A stretch of 64,000 bases of DNA, taken from Phyllostachys edulis. Lineage: Eukaryota > Streptophyta > Magnoliopsida > Poales > Poaceae. The translations under genes were made by a program, and so were the position numbers. Of this stretch, positions 21,621-36,176 are shown piece by piece; positions within the stretch are counted from its first letter, which is position 1; each line of letters begins with the position of its first letter. The notes beneath the pieces are model-generated. The model had not been told where the DNA came from, made no database searches, and was given only the letters and a program-made list of their open reading frames with translations. The stretch lies in the NCBI GenBank assembly GCA_036346405.1, contig CM070561.1:30908215-30972214 (forward strand), read 5' to 3'.

Positions 21621-22356
21621 ATACTGACCGTAGAAACCCTAGCTTGGTCGTCTTTAGGATGTTTTGAAAAACTTAGTTTCAAAATATCAAATGGTTTATG
21701 AAAGCTTAAGTAAATTCTCAGATTTTACTTCTTACCTATCTTAGATTGCTTATCTCACCTTGATCTCAATTGAGTTATAAAAGTTGTTTTCCTCTCCTCC
21801 TTTCCAAAGATAGTTATCCTTGTTTCAATTTGGTTTTGGGGGAACCAATGAGAGTTCTAATTTTGATTTTTTCGGCTGCTTTGATGAAGAAAAGAAGTGC
21901 TTAGAGCTGGAATTCAAATCTGGACAGCAAGCAAGCATTTTTGTACAGCAAGCTGTTAATTAGTAAATAAGGTAGATAATGAGAGGATAATTCAACTAAA
22001 ACTTGTGGGAATGAAAGGGTAAGATGTGATACTAGTTGGATAAGTATCTAACACCTCTTTTGCTGGTTTTACCTTACTTTGTAGGAGTGTTAGAGCAAGA
22101 ATTGTGTTATGAAATTTTGCCTTCTCAACCGATTACTCGTTCATTCAATACGGGTTAGTCGTGTCGGAGAGTTGAGTTTTAGTCTTGTGGTTTCTTGCTG
22201 TTTCTTGAGCCTTTTTGTAAGCTTCTAGAGTTTGTTTCTTGGCTGTCTTGTTGGCTTTCGGTTGGGGTGATGTTCCATTCCCCTAATCATTGGTTCTTCT
22301 CTTTCTTTAGCTTCTAGTTTTCGGGTTTTGTTGCTAACCCATCTCTTCAGAACAGG
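21621..22356 (+). other. Leader between primer site and gag
   Basis: AT-rich untranslated leader of the retroelement; it would hold packaging signals but I can identify none. Confidence 0.5.
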
Positions 22357-25300
22357 ATGGCTGGAAGGATTTGAAGCGGTCAAGGCCAATCAGTTGGTCC
22401 GGATGAGGAGCTCCCGCCTCCTCCGACCATGGCCGAGGTTCTCGCTCAGATCGAGCGAAACCGAATGGATCAAACAAGGATCTTGGAAGCTATTGCGCGC
22501 AATACCTCCACTCTTTCTGTTGCCTCCGGATCAGGGGGAGGAGGTGGACATCAGCCGCGAGGGGGACTCTCGAAGTTCCTTCGCACTCAGCCGCCCACTT
22601 TCTCCGTCTCTAGGACCCATCGACGCAGACGATCGCTACGCCCGTTGAGCGGAATCTCAACGCTGCTCGATGTCGATCCGAGAAGGCACTCTTTGCCTCC
22701 CATCACCGGAAGGTGCAAATTTTTCGTGGTGGGAGAGTTTCTTAGCGATCTTGCCGAGGGCCATGTCGTCTCTTGGGAGGAGTTCCGTTCTGCTTTCCGT
22801 CGAGCTCACATCCCCGCCGGCTTGATGAAGCTCAAGAAGAAGGAGTTCCTCTTGCTCAAGCAAGGGCACAGGTCAGTGGCGGAGTATTTGTACGAGTTTA
22901 ACCATTTGGCTCGTTATGCTCCAGAAGAAGTGGCCACTGATGAGGCCAAGCAGGAGAAGCTCATGGATGGTTTGTCCGAGGAGCTACAGGATAAGCTATC
23001 TATCGTTGACTTCCCCGACTTTCAGACCTTGGTCGACAAGGCCATTGTCGCGAAGCACAAGGGGAGAGCGTTGGGAGAGTCCCGCAAGCGCAAGTGGGAG
23101 TCCCAGAAGTCGTCGAAGGCCAACTTTCCCCATCCTTGTTTCGGGCAAGCCCAGGTGCCCCATCCTCAGGCTTCAGCACCTGCACCTCATCCTTCGCAGG
23201 CCGTGTTTCGACCATGTGCACCTACGATTCAGCAAGGTGGCCTCCGCAATCCAGCTGCTGAGGTCACTTGTTTCTCTTGCGGCGTCAAGGGTCACTATGC
23301 GAACAGTTTCCCTAAGAAGACCGGAGCGGCCCCTCGTCCTAATGGAGGACGCGGGCAAGGAAGTGGACATTCTCAAGATCAGAAAGTTATCCCTACTACC
23401 CAAGGCGTGGGAAGCGGCCACGTCAACCACATCTCCGCTGAGGGAGCACAGGAGGCACCTGACGTCGTGTTGGGTACGCTTCTTGTTAACTCTCATCCTG
23501 CTATTGTTTTGTTCGATTCAGGAGTTTCTCATTCTTTTGTATCTAAGTCTTTTGCTGCTACTAGTGAGCTTCTTTTTGCTCCTCTGTTGGTCCATTTGCT
23601 CATTCGCTCTCCTGGTTCGGAGCTGAGAGCTCAAACTGAGTGTCGGGATGTTTCTGTTGAGATCGAGGGAGTAGGATTTTTGGCAAATCTTATCCTCCTC
23701 AATTCGGTGAGTTTGGATGTGATTCTTAGTATGGATTGGCTGTCCCAGCATTCGGGACAAATTGATTGTGCCAAGAAGTTCGTCTACCTTACAAGTCCCT
23801 CTGGTGAGCAGGTTCGCTTTTCGCCGAAGCTGCAAGGACCACATCTCTTCGTGCTTGAAGCGAAGCTAGCTCTGGATATTCATGAAGTCCCAATGGTTTG
23901 TGACTTCGCTTATGTCTTTCCTGAAGATCTTCCTGGGATGCCACCAGTTCGACACCTCGAGCTCGTCATCGAGTTGGCGCCCGGTACCGCCCCGATTTCA
24001 AAGAGGCCCTACCGGATGCCACCGAATGAGTTGGTGAAGTTGAAGAAGCAACTTGGTGAGCTTCAAGAGAAGAGTTTCATCCACCCTAGCTCATCTCCGT
24101 GGGGTTGTCCAGCAATCTTTGTAAAGAAGAAGGACAATACTTTGCGTATGTGCGTCGATTACCGTCCGCTTAATGAAGTAACGGTAAAGAACAAGTATCC
24201 TTTGCCCCGCATCGACGACCTCTTGAATCAGTTGTCTGGAGCTCAAGGTTTCTCCAAGATTGATTTGAGAGTGGGATATCATCAAGTTCGGATCAGACCT
24301 GAGGATATTCCCAAGACGGCTTTCTCCACTTGTTATGGTTTGTATGAGTACACCGTCATGTCTTTCAGCTTGACAAATGCTCCAGCCTTGTTCATGAATC
24401 TCATGAATTTGGTGTTCATGGAGTATTTGGATAAGTTTGTGGTGGTCTTCATCGATGATATTCTTATCTACTCCAAGAATGATGAAGAACACGCTGCACA
24501 TCTAAAGCTTGTGTTGGGTAAGCTGCGTGAGCACCAGCTGTACGCGAAGTTCAGCAAGTGCGCATTCTGGTTAAAGGAAGTGGCCTTCTTGGGCCATGTT
24601 CTTTCAGTAGGAGGCGTAGCTATGGATCCTAGCAAGGTCAGCGATGTGCTCTCTTGGGGTCAGCCCCAGTCGGTAACCGAAGTTCGGAGTTTTCTTGGTT
24701 TAGCGGGATACTATCGTCGCTTTATCAAGAATTTCTCCAAGATCGCGAAGCCGATGACTGAGTTGCTCAAGAAGGACAAGAAGTTTCTGTGGTCCACTGC
24801 TTGCGAGGAGAGTTTTCAAGAACTCAAGAAGCGTTTGACCTGAGCTCCCGTTCTCGTTCTTCCCGATGTCCATCGGAGCTTCGATATCTTTTGCGATACT
24901 TCTCGTCGAGGACTCGGTTGTGTCCTTATGCAAGAAGGCAAGGTAGTGGCATATGCATCAAGGCAATTGAGACCTCATGAACTTAACTATCCTACCCATG
25001 ATTTGGAGCTAGCTACGATGATTCATGCACTTAAGATTTGACGACATTACCTAATCGGTAATCGTTGTGAAGTGTATTTGGATCACAAAAGCTTGAAGTA
25101 TTTGTTCACCCAGCCAGATCTGAACCTCAGGCAAAGAAGATGGTTGAAATTGATCAAAGACTATGACATGGGTATTCACTATCATCCAGGCAAGGCTAAC
25201 GTCGTTGCCGATGCGCTTAGTCGAAAGGTGCATTGTAATGCCTTGTTGCTCAAGGAGCAGCAGCCCACCCTTCTGGAGGAATTTCAGCGTCTCAACTTGA

Positions 25301-26829
25301 GATTGGTTGAGCATGGGTCCCTTGCTGCCCTGGTTGTGCAACCAACCTTGGTGGATCAAATCAAGGCTGCTCAGCAATTGGACGCTGAAGTAAACCGAAT
25401 CAAGGAGAATATCAAGAACGGAACAGCCAAGTGCTTCTCAGAAGATGATCTTGGTGTTGTGAGGTTCGGACAGCACCTTGTGGTTCCAAAGGACATGGAA
25501 TTGCGAAATTTGATCCTCCGCGAAGCCCATGACTCTCCTTTGTCCATTCATCCTGGGGCCACGAAGATGTATCAAGATCTCCGGCAGAGATTTTGGTGGA
25601 CCCGAATGAAGAGGGAGATCGCGAAGTTCGTTGCCAAGTGCGACGTGTGCCGTTGTGTCAAGGCCGAACATCAGCATCTAGCAGGCCTGCTTCAGCCTTT
25701 GCTAGTGCCTGAGTAGAAGTGGGATTCGACCGGAATGGATTTTATCACCGGTCTACTCCGATCTTCGAACAAAAATGATGCCATTTGGGTTGTCATTGAT
25801 TGATTGACTAAAGTGGCTCATTTCCTTCCTGTCAAGACCGACCTTCGTGTAGGTCTTTTGGCGGATCTCTACATAGCCCGCATCGTGAGTTTGCATGGTG
25901 TGCCAAAGACGATTGTGTCAGATTGTGGTTCTCTGTTCACTTCTCAATTTTGGCATAGTTTGCAAGAGGCTATGGGAACTCGCCTTTCTTTCAGCTCTGC
26001 ATATCACCCTCAAAATGATGGCCAGACTGAAAGGGTCAATCAAGTTTTGGAAGACATGCTCCATGCTTGTGTTCTTTCCTATGGGAAGCATTGGGAGAAA
26101 TGCTTGATATTCGCTGAGTTTTCGTACAACAACAGCTTTCAAGCCAGTCTCGGCATGGCACCTTTCGAGGCCTTATACGGGAGGAAGTGCAGAACCACGT
26201 TGAATTGGTCTGAGACCGGCAAAAGACCTTTCTTTGGCCCGGACTCGATCAATGAGGCCGAGAGTCAAGTTCAGCTTATTCGTGATCGTTTGCGCACGGC
26301 TCAGTCAAGGCAAAAGAGCTACGTGGATCGCCGTCGTCGTGAGTTGAGTTTTGAACCTAATGACTTTGTTTATCTCAAAGTCTCTCCTTTGAAGGGTCAT
26401 CAACGTTTCGGCGTCAAGGGCAAGTTAGCTCCTCGATATGTTGGTCCTTACCGCATCATCGAGAAGAAAGGAGCTGTTGCCTATAAGTTGGAATTGCCTG
26501 CTGCACTTGAGGGAGTACATGATGTGTTCCATGTGTCCCAGTTGAAGAAGTGCCTTCGTGTTCCAACTGAGGAAGCTCCGTTGGAACATCTCGATGTTTA
26601 AGAAGATTTGACCTACCGCGAGCACCCTGTTCGCATCCTTGAAGAGGCTAAACGTAGAACAAGGAATCGTGCCATCAAATTCCTTAAAGTTCAGTGGTCA
26701 AATCATTCCGAGGATGAAGCTACCTGGGAACGGGAAGATCGTCTGTGCGCGGACTACCCATATTTCTTTTCCGAGAGAGCCAAATCTCGGGACGAGATTT
26801 TTTTGGGGGGAGATTTTGTAACATCCTAA
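22357..26829 (+). pseudogene. gag-pol polyprotein of the chromovirus, with six stops
   Basis: The first ATG (22357) is followed by TGA at 22372; the next in-frame ATG is 22429. One frame then covers all domains: gag; zinc knuckle CFSCGVKGHYANSF (23269-23310) in which the last Cys is Phe; protease LFDSGVSHSF; reverse transcriptase with FIDD at 24448-24459; RNase H; integrase with zinc-binding CDVCRCVKAEH and catalytic core; chromodomain with VQWSNHSEDEATWERED. Stops lie at 22372, 24841, 25039, 25714, 25801 and 26599; the final TAA (26827) is inside the 3' LTR. About 22608-22740 reads out of frame, then returns, implying two compensating indels in gag. gag builds the particle, protease cleaves, RT/RNase H copies, integrase inserts and the chromodomain targets chromatin. 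Confidence 0.93.
26805..26816 (+). other. Polypurine tract
   Basis: GGGGGGAGATTT directly before the 3' LTR, primer for plus-strand DNA synthesis. Confidence 0.8.
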
Positions 26830-29800
26830 ATCTGGGTGTGTGTTTCAAATGTAAGAAAATGAGTAGAAATTAAAACTTTTCTTGCATCTTGAAGTTTTTG
26901 AACTTTTCTGTAATTCTTGTAAAGGAATTGTGGGAAATCAAAAACCTAAATCTCCAATTGACTAAAGTCATGACCTCCTTGTTAAGAATCTTGTGTTCAA
27001 CCCCTGGAAATATTTTTCCTTGGTTCTAGGGTTGATGTGTGACACCTCTGAAAAATTTCATAATTTTTAGAAATTATTTGATAATTTTTAAGAGGCAGTC
27101 AAATTAGTTTGACTCTTGGTCAAACCCTAGAACAAGCCTTGATGAATTTCTGGAGAAAAATGTGTTGCATAAAAACCTCTAAAATTTTTACCCTAGCTTT
27201 GAACTGAAGGGAGGAACCTCCAGTTCAAATTTTAGAATTTTTGGAGTTAGTTTGCTATCTCTAAAAATAGCTCAAAGTTTTCAGCTTAATTCAAAACCCT
27301 AGTAAAAGTCGCTGTTGGGTTTGGGTCCGACCAAACCACTTGGTTCGAACCCAACGTCTTAGCTGCACCAGTCCAGCTTCAAATGTGGCTCATGCATCGT
27401 GGCCATTGAATTTTGATCCAACAGTCGAGATCTTTGACCCGAATCAATTGGTTTGGCTCAACCCACTTAATACTTTGGGCTCGAGCCGCTTTGCTTGTTT
27501 CGCTGACCGGTGGGCCCTCGCCAATCCTGGTCATCTTCCTCTTCCTTGCGCATGTGTGTGTGTGCTAGAGCGCCATGGAGTGGGCGCAGCGCCTTGTCCC
27601 CTCCGCTGTATCCTCCTTAGCGGCTCTTTGCGCTGCTCATTTAATGCGCGTCAGGGCTTAGCCCCCAAAGTCGCCATTGCCTGCCCCACCCATCTCCTCC
27701 GCTCGTCCATGGCAGGGCGTGGACCACGCCCACAGTGGAGCGGTGCTTTTGGCGAAACCCTAGCTTCCCCGGCTATATAAAGCACTTGAGCTCCTCCCTT
27801 GCCTTCTTTAGACACCCCTCTTGCTTAACCTAGCTTCCTCTGTGCTTGGTTGAGCTCAACTCACAAAATCCCCACAACCACCATTGTCGGCCATGGAGCT
27901 CCCTCTTTGCCACCGGTGCTTCGAGGGTTCTTTTTCTCTTCTGTTCGCGTCACTTTGCGCCCTTTGTTATCTTGAGCATGTCTCTTAACTTAATTTTTTT
28001 GACATTCATAGAGATTGTCAAATTTGGGGTTTGTTCAAATTCAGCCGAAGTTCACCCCTTTCTTCCTCAAGTCCGGTAAGGTGCTCCTCTCTTCAATTCT
28101 TTGCTCATGGACCATCCATGGGCTATGTTGAAGCTATCTTGATGACTCGGTCGTGCTCTTTTTGCTCAGAGCATCTTCCCCGAGTTGTCTTCTTCAAGCC
28201 CGGCAAGCTTCACCGTCGCCGGAGCTGCTCCGTCCATCTCCTAGTCTCCCCAGCACTCAGGTAACTTCTTGGTAGTCCCTAGATGCTGTGGCACCGCTTC
28301 TCTGAACTGCTGCGGAGCTCCTCTTGCTTTTCGTCGTTTGGCCGTGTTTGCACCGTCGCTCGTCGCTGGCTCGCCGCCGTTCTGGGCCATCGCCGCTGTC
28401 GTGAGTGGTACCAGTGGGTGCGCATTGCTATTGCGCACCCGTTACTGTCCTTGGTTCGCACCGCCGTGGCCAGAGTCGCCGGCGGTGAGCCTTGGAGTGC
28501 CCTCGACTTTTTGTCGGACGGGATGGCACTATGCCATGGCCGGTTAAGGCAAAGATTCTCTCTTTAATTGCTAATCACTGTTTAATCAGCATTAATCATT
28601 GGGTTAACAATTAATGGCTGTCGAAAATCCCTTAATGTCTCTCTGGTTCATGGGCCCATCCTCTTAAAACCCTCTCGGGCGCGTGCGCTGAACTGTGTTC
28701 ATCGTGGACCGTTGGATCAAAAATCAACGGCCCAGATCTGAGTGAACGTTCGGACCACCGAACCTCAGCCGATCATTTTTTGATCTACAGCTGTTATCGT
28801 GTGGACGTTCGGACCATTGAACTTTCACCGTCCGATCTAGATCCAATGATCTAGATCATCGCGGAACGTTCGGACCATCAACCTCACCGCCCATTCGGAT
28901 CTGCTACCGAGATTCGCGCGTGGTCTTGGCGCGCTGGTCGTGTTATGCGTTATTGTGGGCCGTCCATTTTCAGATCTGTGGCTCAGATTGAAGTTAACGT
29001 TCGAACCGTCTGAACCCCACTTCAATCTCAGCCCTCCGTTCTCAGATCGACGGCCCATATTCGTTTGAACTTTCGGACCACCCGAAGGCTCGATCAACGA
29101 GGACCGTTGGATCTAGATCCAACGGTTTCGTTTGCATCTTTTGTGCGCGCGGCTGTGCTTGGGTTCGTGTGGGCCGTGCGATGGCGCATCAACGGACCAT
29201 GTTTTGCCGGGTCAGTTTATTTGTTTTTAAAATCCGGTAAGCTTTATTTCTTAACTAAAAATTGTAATAAACTTTAAAATTGCATAGCAATTTCATTTTG
29301 AATCCTTTTCGGTTGATTCAAATTTTGTTAGCTCTGGTTTTAACTAAGATTTAATATAAAAATGGTTGTAAGCTTAGTTTGCCTCCAGAAAATTGTGTTA
29401 ATAAATTTAATTTCAGATTATCTTTATTTAGTGCTTTAAAAATTCATTTAACTTGAAAATTGCATAAGTATTTATCTGTAACTCCTTTTTGAGTGAAACC
29501 AAGTTTGTTGATTTCCTCTATTTTTGTGCTTAACTGTAGAATAGGTTTTAGGCATGTTGTTATATTTTAAGTTTATGTGGTTGCATTTGTATTATGCCCT
29601 TTTTCATGTCTTTGAAAAATCATAGAAAATTGATCCTAGCTCCAAATGAGGTGAATCAAATTGAGTTGTTCATATCATGAGGTGCTTTGCTTACCATAAA
29701 AATTTCAGGTGCACCACCTCTCTGGAAATGTGTGCCAAAAATTTAATTCGGATGAATAGTAACCGAAGTGAATTTTCCAGCATTTTTCCAGCCGGCCAGA

Positions 29801-31736
29801 TTTGTTTTGGCCATAACTTTAGAATCAAGTATCCAATTCGATTGATTCTTGTTGATAAATTCCTTAAAAATCATACTCTATCTGCTGTGTAAATTTCATA
29901 GATTTTGGTTGACTTTGGTTTTTAAGTCTTTTTTGTGTTCTTCGTTCTTATTGGTTCTTTTCGTTCTTTTCGATTAGGTGCCGATGAGTTCGTTGATAAC
30001 AAAAGTGCTCCTCTGCACCAAACTGAGCATCTCCAACAAGGCAAGCAGTTTGATCATAATAATCCCATTACTTTCAAAGTCTAATACTTTGTTTACAAAT
30101 TGTATGTATGCATGCTTTTGTGTCAAAGTTAATTTTTCCGATTAGAGGTAGCTAATCCTATTGCATGGTTGCCCTTAAATTATTCATTCCCCGCCACTAA
30201 ACATAAGGTATTAATCTCGCCGGTGAATTAGAGCCCGGTGGTTGAATTATGCTCTTTTATTGTCTTTACGGTGTCATGCTTAAAATGCTTAGCTACCGGT
30301 AGAATTGGGCGGTTATCGACTTAGTCGATAACTTTGATCACACAAAATTATTATTACCATTATGCTCAGCACTTTGTGCTTTGTTACTTTGTAAAGTCAA
30401 AAACTGAAACTGAAAATAAAATGTTTGAGACTTGGGCACAATGGTTGATGGTGTGATCTTATGGCGTGACTGGAATGGTGCCCAGGTCAACAAGGACCGA
30501 GTTACTTGTGTCACTAAGCCAAGCGATTTTTGCGTGCTAACCACACGAGGGGGATATGAGACCTCTCTTGACTTAGTACTTTGGCGTGTGTTAGCTCTGA
30601 GTCGCAGGAGGTTGTGTGTGTGTGTGTTGTGTTGAAAAAGAAACTTGTGGTTATATGTGTTGGGTGAGCGAGAGTGGAATCCGGTTTAGGTTCTCCACAC
30701 CGAATGGCATTGTAGTTGTTCAGGAGCTTTACCCTACAGTGGTAGTTGACTTTCGGCTTTACAATGACTCTGTCTCAATGTATGGTTTTCTATCCATACG
30801 GGCGACTCATAGTTAATACACAATATTAAAAATGTCTCGTAGGACTTAGCCTTGCCGGCATACCATCGGAAGTGTGCTTGATGTAGTGGCAACAAAGGTG
30901 GTCTGACGTGTGGGTACATTGGTACACCCCTGTAGGGTTCAAACTATTCGAATAGCCTCGTCCTAGGTTATGGACATGCTTGGTAAGGTCGTGCAAGAAC
31001 TAGACTATAACATTTAATTAAAACTTGATGTGGGTGGTATGAATGGGGAATTCATGCTATTGTTGTGGTGGCTATTGGGTTAGCCACTTCCAGGATGTCT
31101 TTTATATTGTTACATGTATCCCGCTGTTTTTGTCTAATAAAAACAGATTGTAAAACTGCTTTAAATCTATTACATTATTGCAAATGAAAACTTGCTTTAT
31201 GCTGAAAATGAGTCTAGAGCCTCCTCCAGTTAAATAAGCTTACATGTAGCTATGTATAGGCTGTTACGCTACACGTAAGTCTTGCGAGTACATTTTTGTA
31301 GTCATTTGCTTTGCTTAACTAAATGTTGCAGAGGAGGAAGCCGATCCCAAGGGATCCACTTTTGTGAGTCAGTCAAGGTGGGTTTGACGACTAGGTTGGC
31401 GGCCCAGTTGGTTGCCTTGTGGGTTAAAGGCACACTAATTGGCTCTTGTTTATCGCCATCTTATGGCTTTTGCTTCCGCTGTTTATTTAACTCTTTAGCT
31501 GTTATTTGGCCGGTCGGCCCCTTTTGTAATAACTCTATTATGTATGTCTTTTGATTTGCTTAGTTGTGCTTTGGTTCTATGTGTTGAATGGAATTGATGC
31601 ATAATTTTGTAAAGGGGTATATGTACTACAAGTTCTTGGGAAGTACATGTATCTCGAGGCACGGGATATTATGTTTGCGATGCTAGGACCAAGTGGATGG
31701 TTAAGCATCACAAGCCGAATTTTTCGGGTCCTCACA
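26817..31736 (+). repeat. 3' LTR of the 15-kb chromovirus (4920 bp)
   Basis: Nearly identical to 16709-21603 throughout, with scattered substitutions and small indels, for example a few extra bases around 28355-28380. The TATA box is at 27773-27782, the CTATTCGAATAG palindrome at 30944-30955, and the hairpin near 31284-31303 carries two substitutions. Confidence 0.93.
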
Positions 31737-31741
31737 TGCAC

Positions 31742-32200
31742 CCCCCCCCCACCGCCGCCGCCGCAACCAGTGATGGTGTACTACTACCTACCGTCACGGC
31801 TGGTGACGGTGTACTACTGCTCACCGCCGCTGCCTCGTTCGACGAATCATTGCCGCCTCACAGAGATTGTTCTTGTTGTGCCGTGATTTCATGTGAAAAA
31901 ATTTGTGGAATGTTTTTTGCTACATGTGATAATACATTTGAAGCTACGAGTGCAAGGTAAAAAAAACAAGAAAATTTTTTTTAAAAATGATCTCGGCTCA
32001 TTTATTTTTAAAGTGTTAAATAGTGTTATACATAGTGTTTAAATAGTGTCAACAATAATTTTTTAATCAAATTTTCAACTCCAATTTGGCTGGTTTAATC
32101 CTATGTCGTGCCCCTAGGGCCCTGACCATGCCTCTGGAGCTGGATTTTGTCATGTCTGTGCCCCTAGGGACGATGGAGGCATGTCCGGCTCACAGGGCCA
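31742..32200. repeat. Right arm of the long inverted repeat
   Basis: Inverted counterpart of 16080-16560. It starts with a C tract (about 31741-31750) and a CCGCCG run, then GTGTACTACTACCTACCGTC, CCGTGATTTCATGTGAAAAA and ATAGTGTCAACAATAA, each the complement of the left arm. Confidence 0.65.
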
Positions 32201-34176
32201 CAGATATGCCACATGTTACGCCCCCAATTGTTCATGGTGCTATTTTTGCAATTTATTCGGAAAGGGGCTACTTTTGCTAATTCACAGGCCAATAGTGTCA
32301 AATGCTCCAAAAACTCACACACCCACGCACTATCAGCGCAGTGCGCCACCACCCGCTCCACCTCTCCCTCTTTCCCTTTCGGCCCATGAAGCAGCCGAGG
32401 CCCAATAGCCATAGTTGCGCCACAACCCAGTCACTCGCTCTCTCTCTCTCTCTCTCGCACCCACGCTAGCCGACATGTGAGCCCTGGCCCCACATGTCAG
32501 GCCACCGAGGAGAGCATTGTTTCTCTTCCCTACACGCTAACTCGCTCGCCCTCTCTCTCCGCGTCACACCCATGTATAGAAGGCACTCAAGTGCCTATAG
32601 CGGCTATCCTCGAGCCTTGCTCTGCTACGACATCATCCCATCCGCATGCTAGTGCCTATTCCCTGCCGCTCCGCTCAGTTGTCCGCGTTGTGCCCAAGCC
32701 ACGTCAATCACCTCGCTCTCTATCTCCCTTTTATTCCAATTTAAGGCCACGTCGAGTACGTCAAAAGCTTTGCCAGTCTCTCCTTTATGTTTTCCCTAAC
32801 TTCCCCTTCTTCTTCGTCTAGGGTGGAGAAGAATTCATTTGCGCTAGTTGTCTTCCCCAATTCTGGCCGCCAGCTTCACCGTTGATTTTCGGCCGCTAGA
32901 GTGAGTCTTCATCCTCATCTTCTTGCGTGTTGTGACTGCCTTGACTTCCTCTTCCTCACACTTGCCACCTCCGTGCTTGTTTCTTCATAGAGAAGAAGGA
33001 ATGTCGTCACTATCTGTGGAGAACACCGAGCCGTCGCCGCCTCCTTCCACATTATCCGGTGAGCTTTCGCCTCCTTTATCTCGCGCATCTTGTTCGCTTC
33101 GATCTCCTCTCTCTAATGCACAGGCTCTTCTTCTTTTTCATACGCCAGAGTCGGCGGAACGCCTTTCGTGCCCATCGCCGGCTCGGAGCACGCAACCTCG
33201 CCGCCGCATTGCATTGTTGCCCCTACCTACAATAGTGTCGTCGCCGACCTCGATGTAGCGACGCCTCAATCCATCTCCCGTCACGCCGCTGCAGCAATTA
33301 GGGTCGCCATGGACCCCACAGCCCATTTTTGTGGCGACGCGGGTGGTCGTCGGGGCCCTCTCTGCCGGCGCCAAGTGCGCCCAAGAGCTGGCCACGACTA
33401 CTCTTTTCCTTTCGTCTGTTCTGAGAGGAAGAAGAAGATTGTAGGGTCACTGACGTGTGGGGCAAGGTGATTAGATTAATGGTAATTAGTTAACGTTAAT
33501 TATAAGGTAATGTCTGCATGACATGTGGACCCAACATAATTAGAAAAACTAATTAAACTGTAGGTTAAAGTATATGCGTATGACATGCGGGGCCTACCAC
33601 CTGAAACCTATTGTATAGACCCAGTTCGTAGACCAAGCCATTGACATGTGGGCACCGTCAAGTGGACCGGGTCCATGTGGGCCAAGGTCTCACCTGTCAG
33701 TGTAATATCCCATTTAAGCATAAAATAAATAAGTGATAATTACTAAAATTAAATAGAATTAGAAAGAGAAAATTCAAAACTTCGGAGGATTTTTTAGAAC
33801 TCGGGCTTTTGGCCCTAGCTCTTTGGGCCCTTGTGGGGGAAACTAAACCCTAGCACCCCCAAGTACTGTAGCACGCCCCTCTTCTCCATGGTCACTACAA
33901 GAAATCTGCTAAACTATGGCAAAATTTCTATGACAACTAGGTAAATCGTCATTATCTGCCCATATTCTATGATGTTTTTCGGCAGTAGCGTCATAAAGAA
34001 CATCCCGGGGTTGGGACCCTACTTGTAGTGACGAAAAATGTCAAAATCGTCACTAACTCCCAAACCTCAAATTATCATAAATAGGGCGTTTGGCATTGTG
34101 ACGCCATTGCTTTGTCATAGTTACACAGGTGACAATCTCATATCGTCATAATCGAGTAGGCCGTCAAAAAATCGAC

Positions 34177-34261
34177 GGCCCAGCCCAAAACGATGTAGCC
34201 CTAGGATCGTGTCGCACCCTCAGCGCCGCCACTCACTATAAGTAGCACCCCAAAACCCTAA
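34177..34261 (+). promoter_or_regulatory. Captured ribosomal-protein promoter elements
   Basis: GGCCCAGCCCA (34177-34187) is a pair of site II-type elements and AAACCCTAA (34253-34261) is a telo-box; CTATAAGTA (34236-34244) is TATA-like. Site II plus telo-box is the known signature of plant ribosomal protein promoters, which supports capture of the gene with its promoter. Confidence 0.6.
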
Positions 34262-34391
34262 CCCGCGCCCCTTTATCCTACCGCCGCTCATGCTCCTCTC
34301 ACCTTTTGAGCCACCGCCGCATCTCTCGTCAGAGCCAAAAGTAGTAGCTCTGCCTTGCGCCGTCATGGGAGCTAAACACCTCGCCGCCACC

Positions 34392-36176
<1,785 letters not shown>

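Larger units (their letters stand above)
16709..31736 (+). mobile_element. Complete Ty3/gypsy chromovirus (Tekay-like), 15.0 kb
   Basis: Two LTRs (16709-21603 and 26817-31736), both TGTAACATC...CTCACA, enclose an initiator-Met primer site, one gag-pol frame and a polypurine tract. A 5-bp target duplication TGCAC is intact at 16704-16708 and 31737-31741. Domain order gag, protease, reverse transcriptase, RNase H, integrase, chromodomain, with a C-terminal chromodomain, puts it in the chromovirus clade; the very long LTRs fit Tekay/Del. Six stops in the frame make this copy non-autonomous. LTRs differ by roughly 2 percent where I compared them, so insertion was fairly recent. Transcript and particle formation would depend on help from intact relatives. 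Confidence 0.95.

Noticed and set aside
22916..23844. Long frames in other phases over gag
   Set aside because: Shadows of the gag-pol frame, which carries the conserved domains.
32477..33470. CT-rich frames up to 114 codons
   Set aside because: Leader-like, low-complexity sequence of an LTR; no homology or codon structure.
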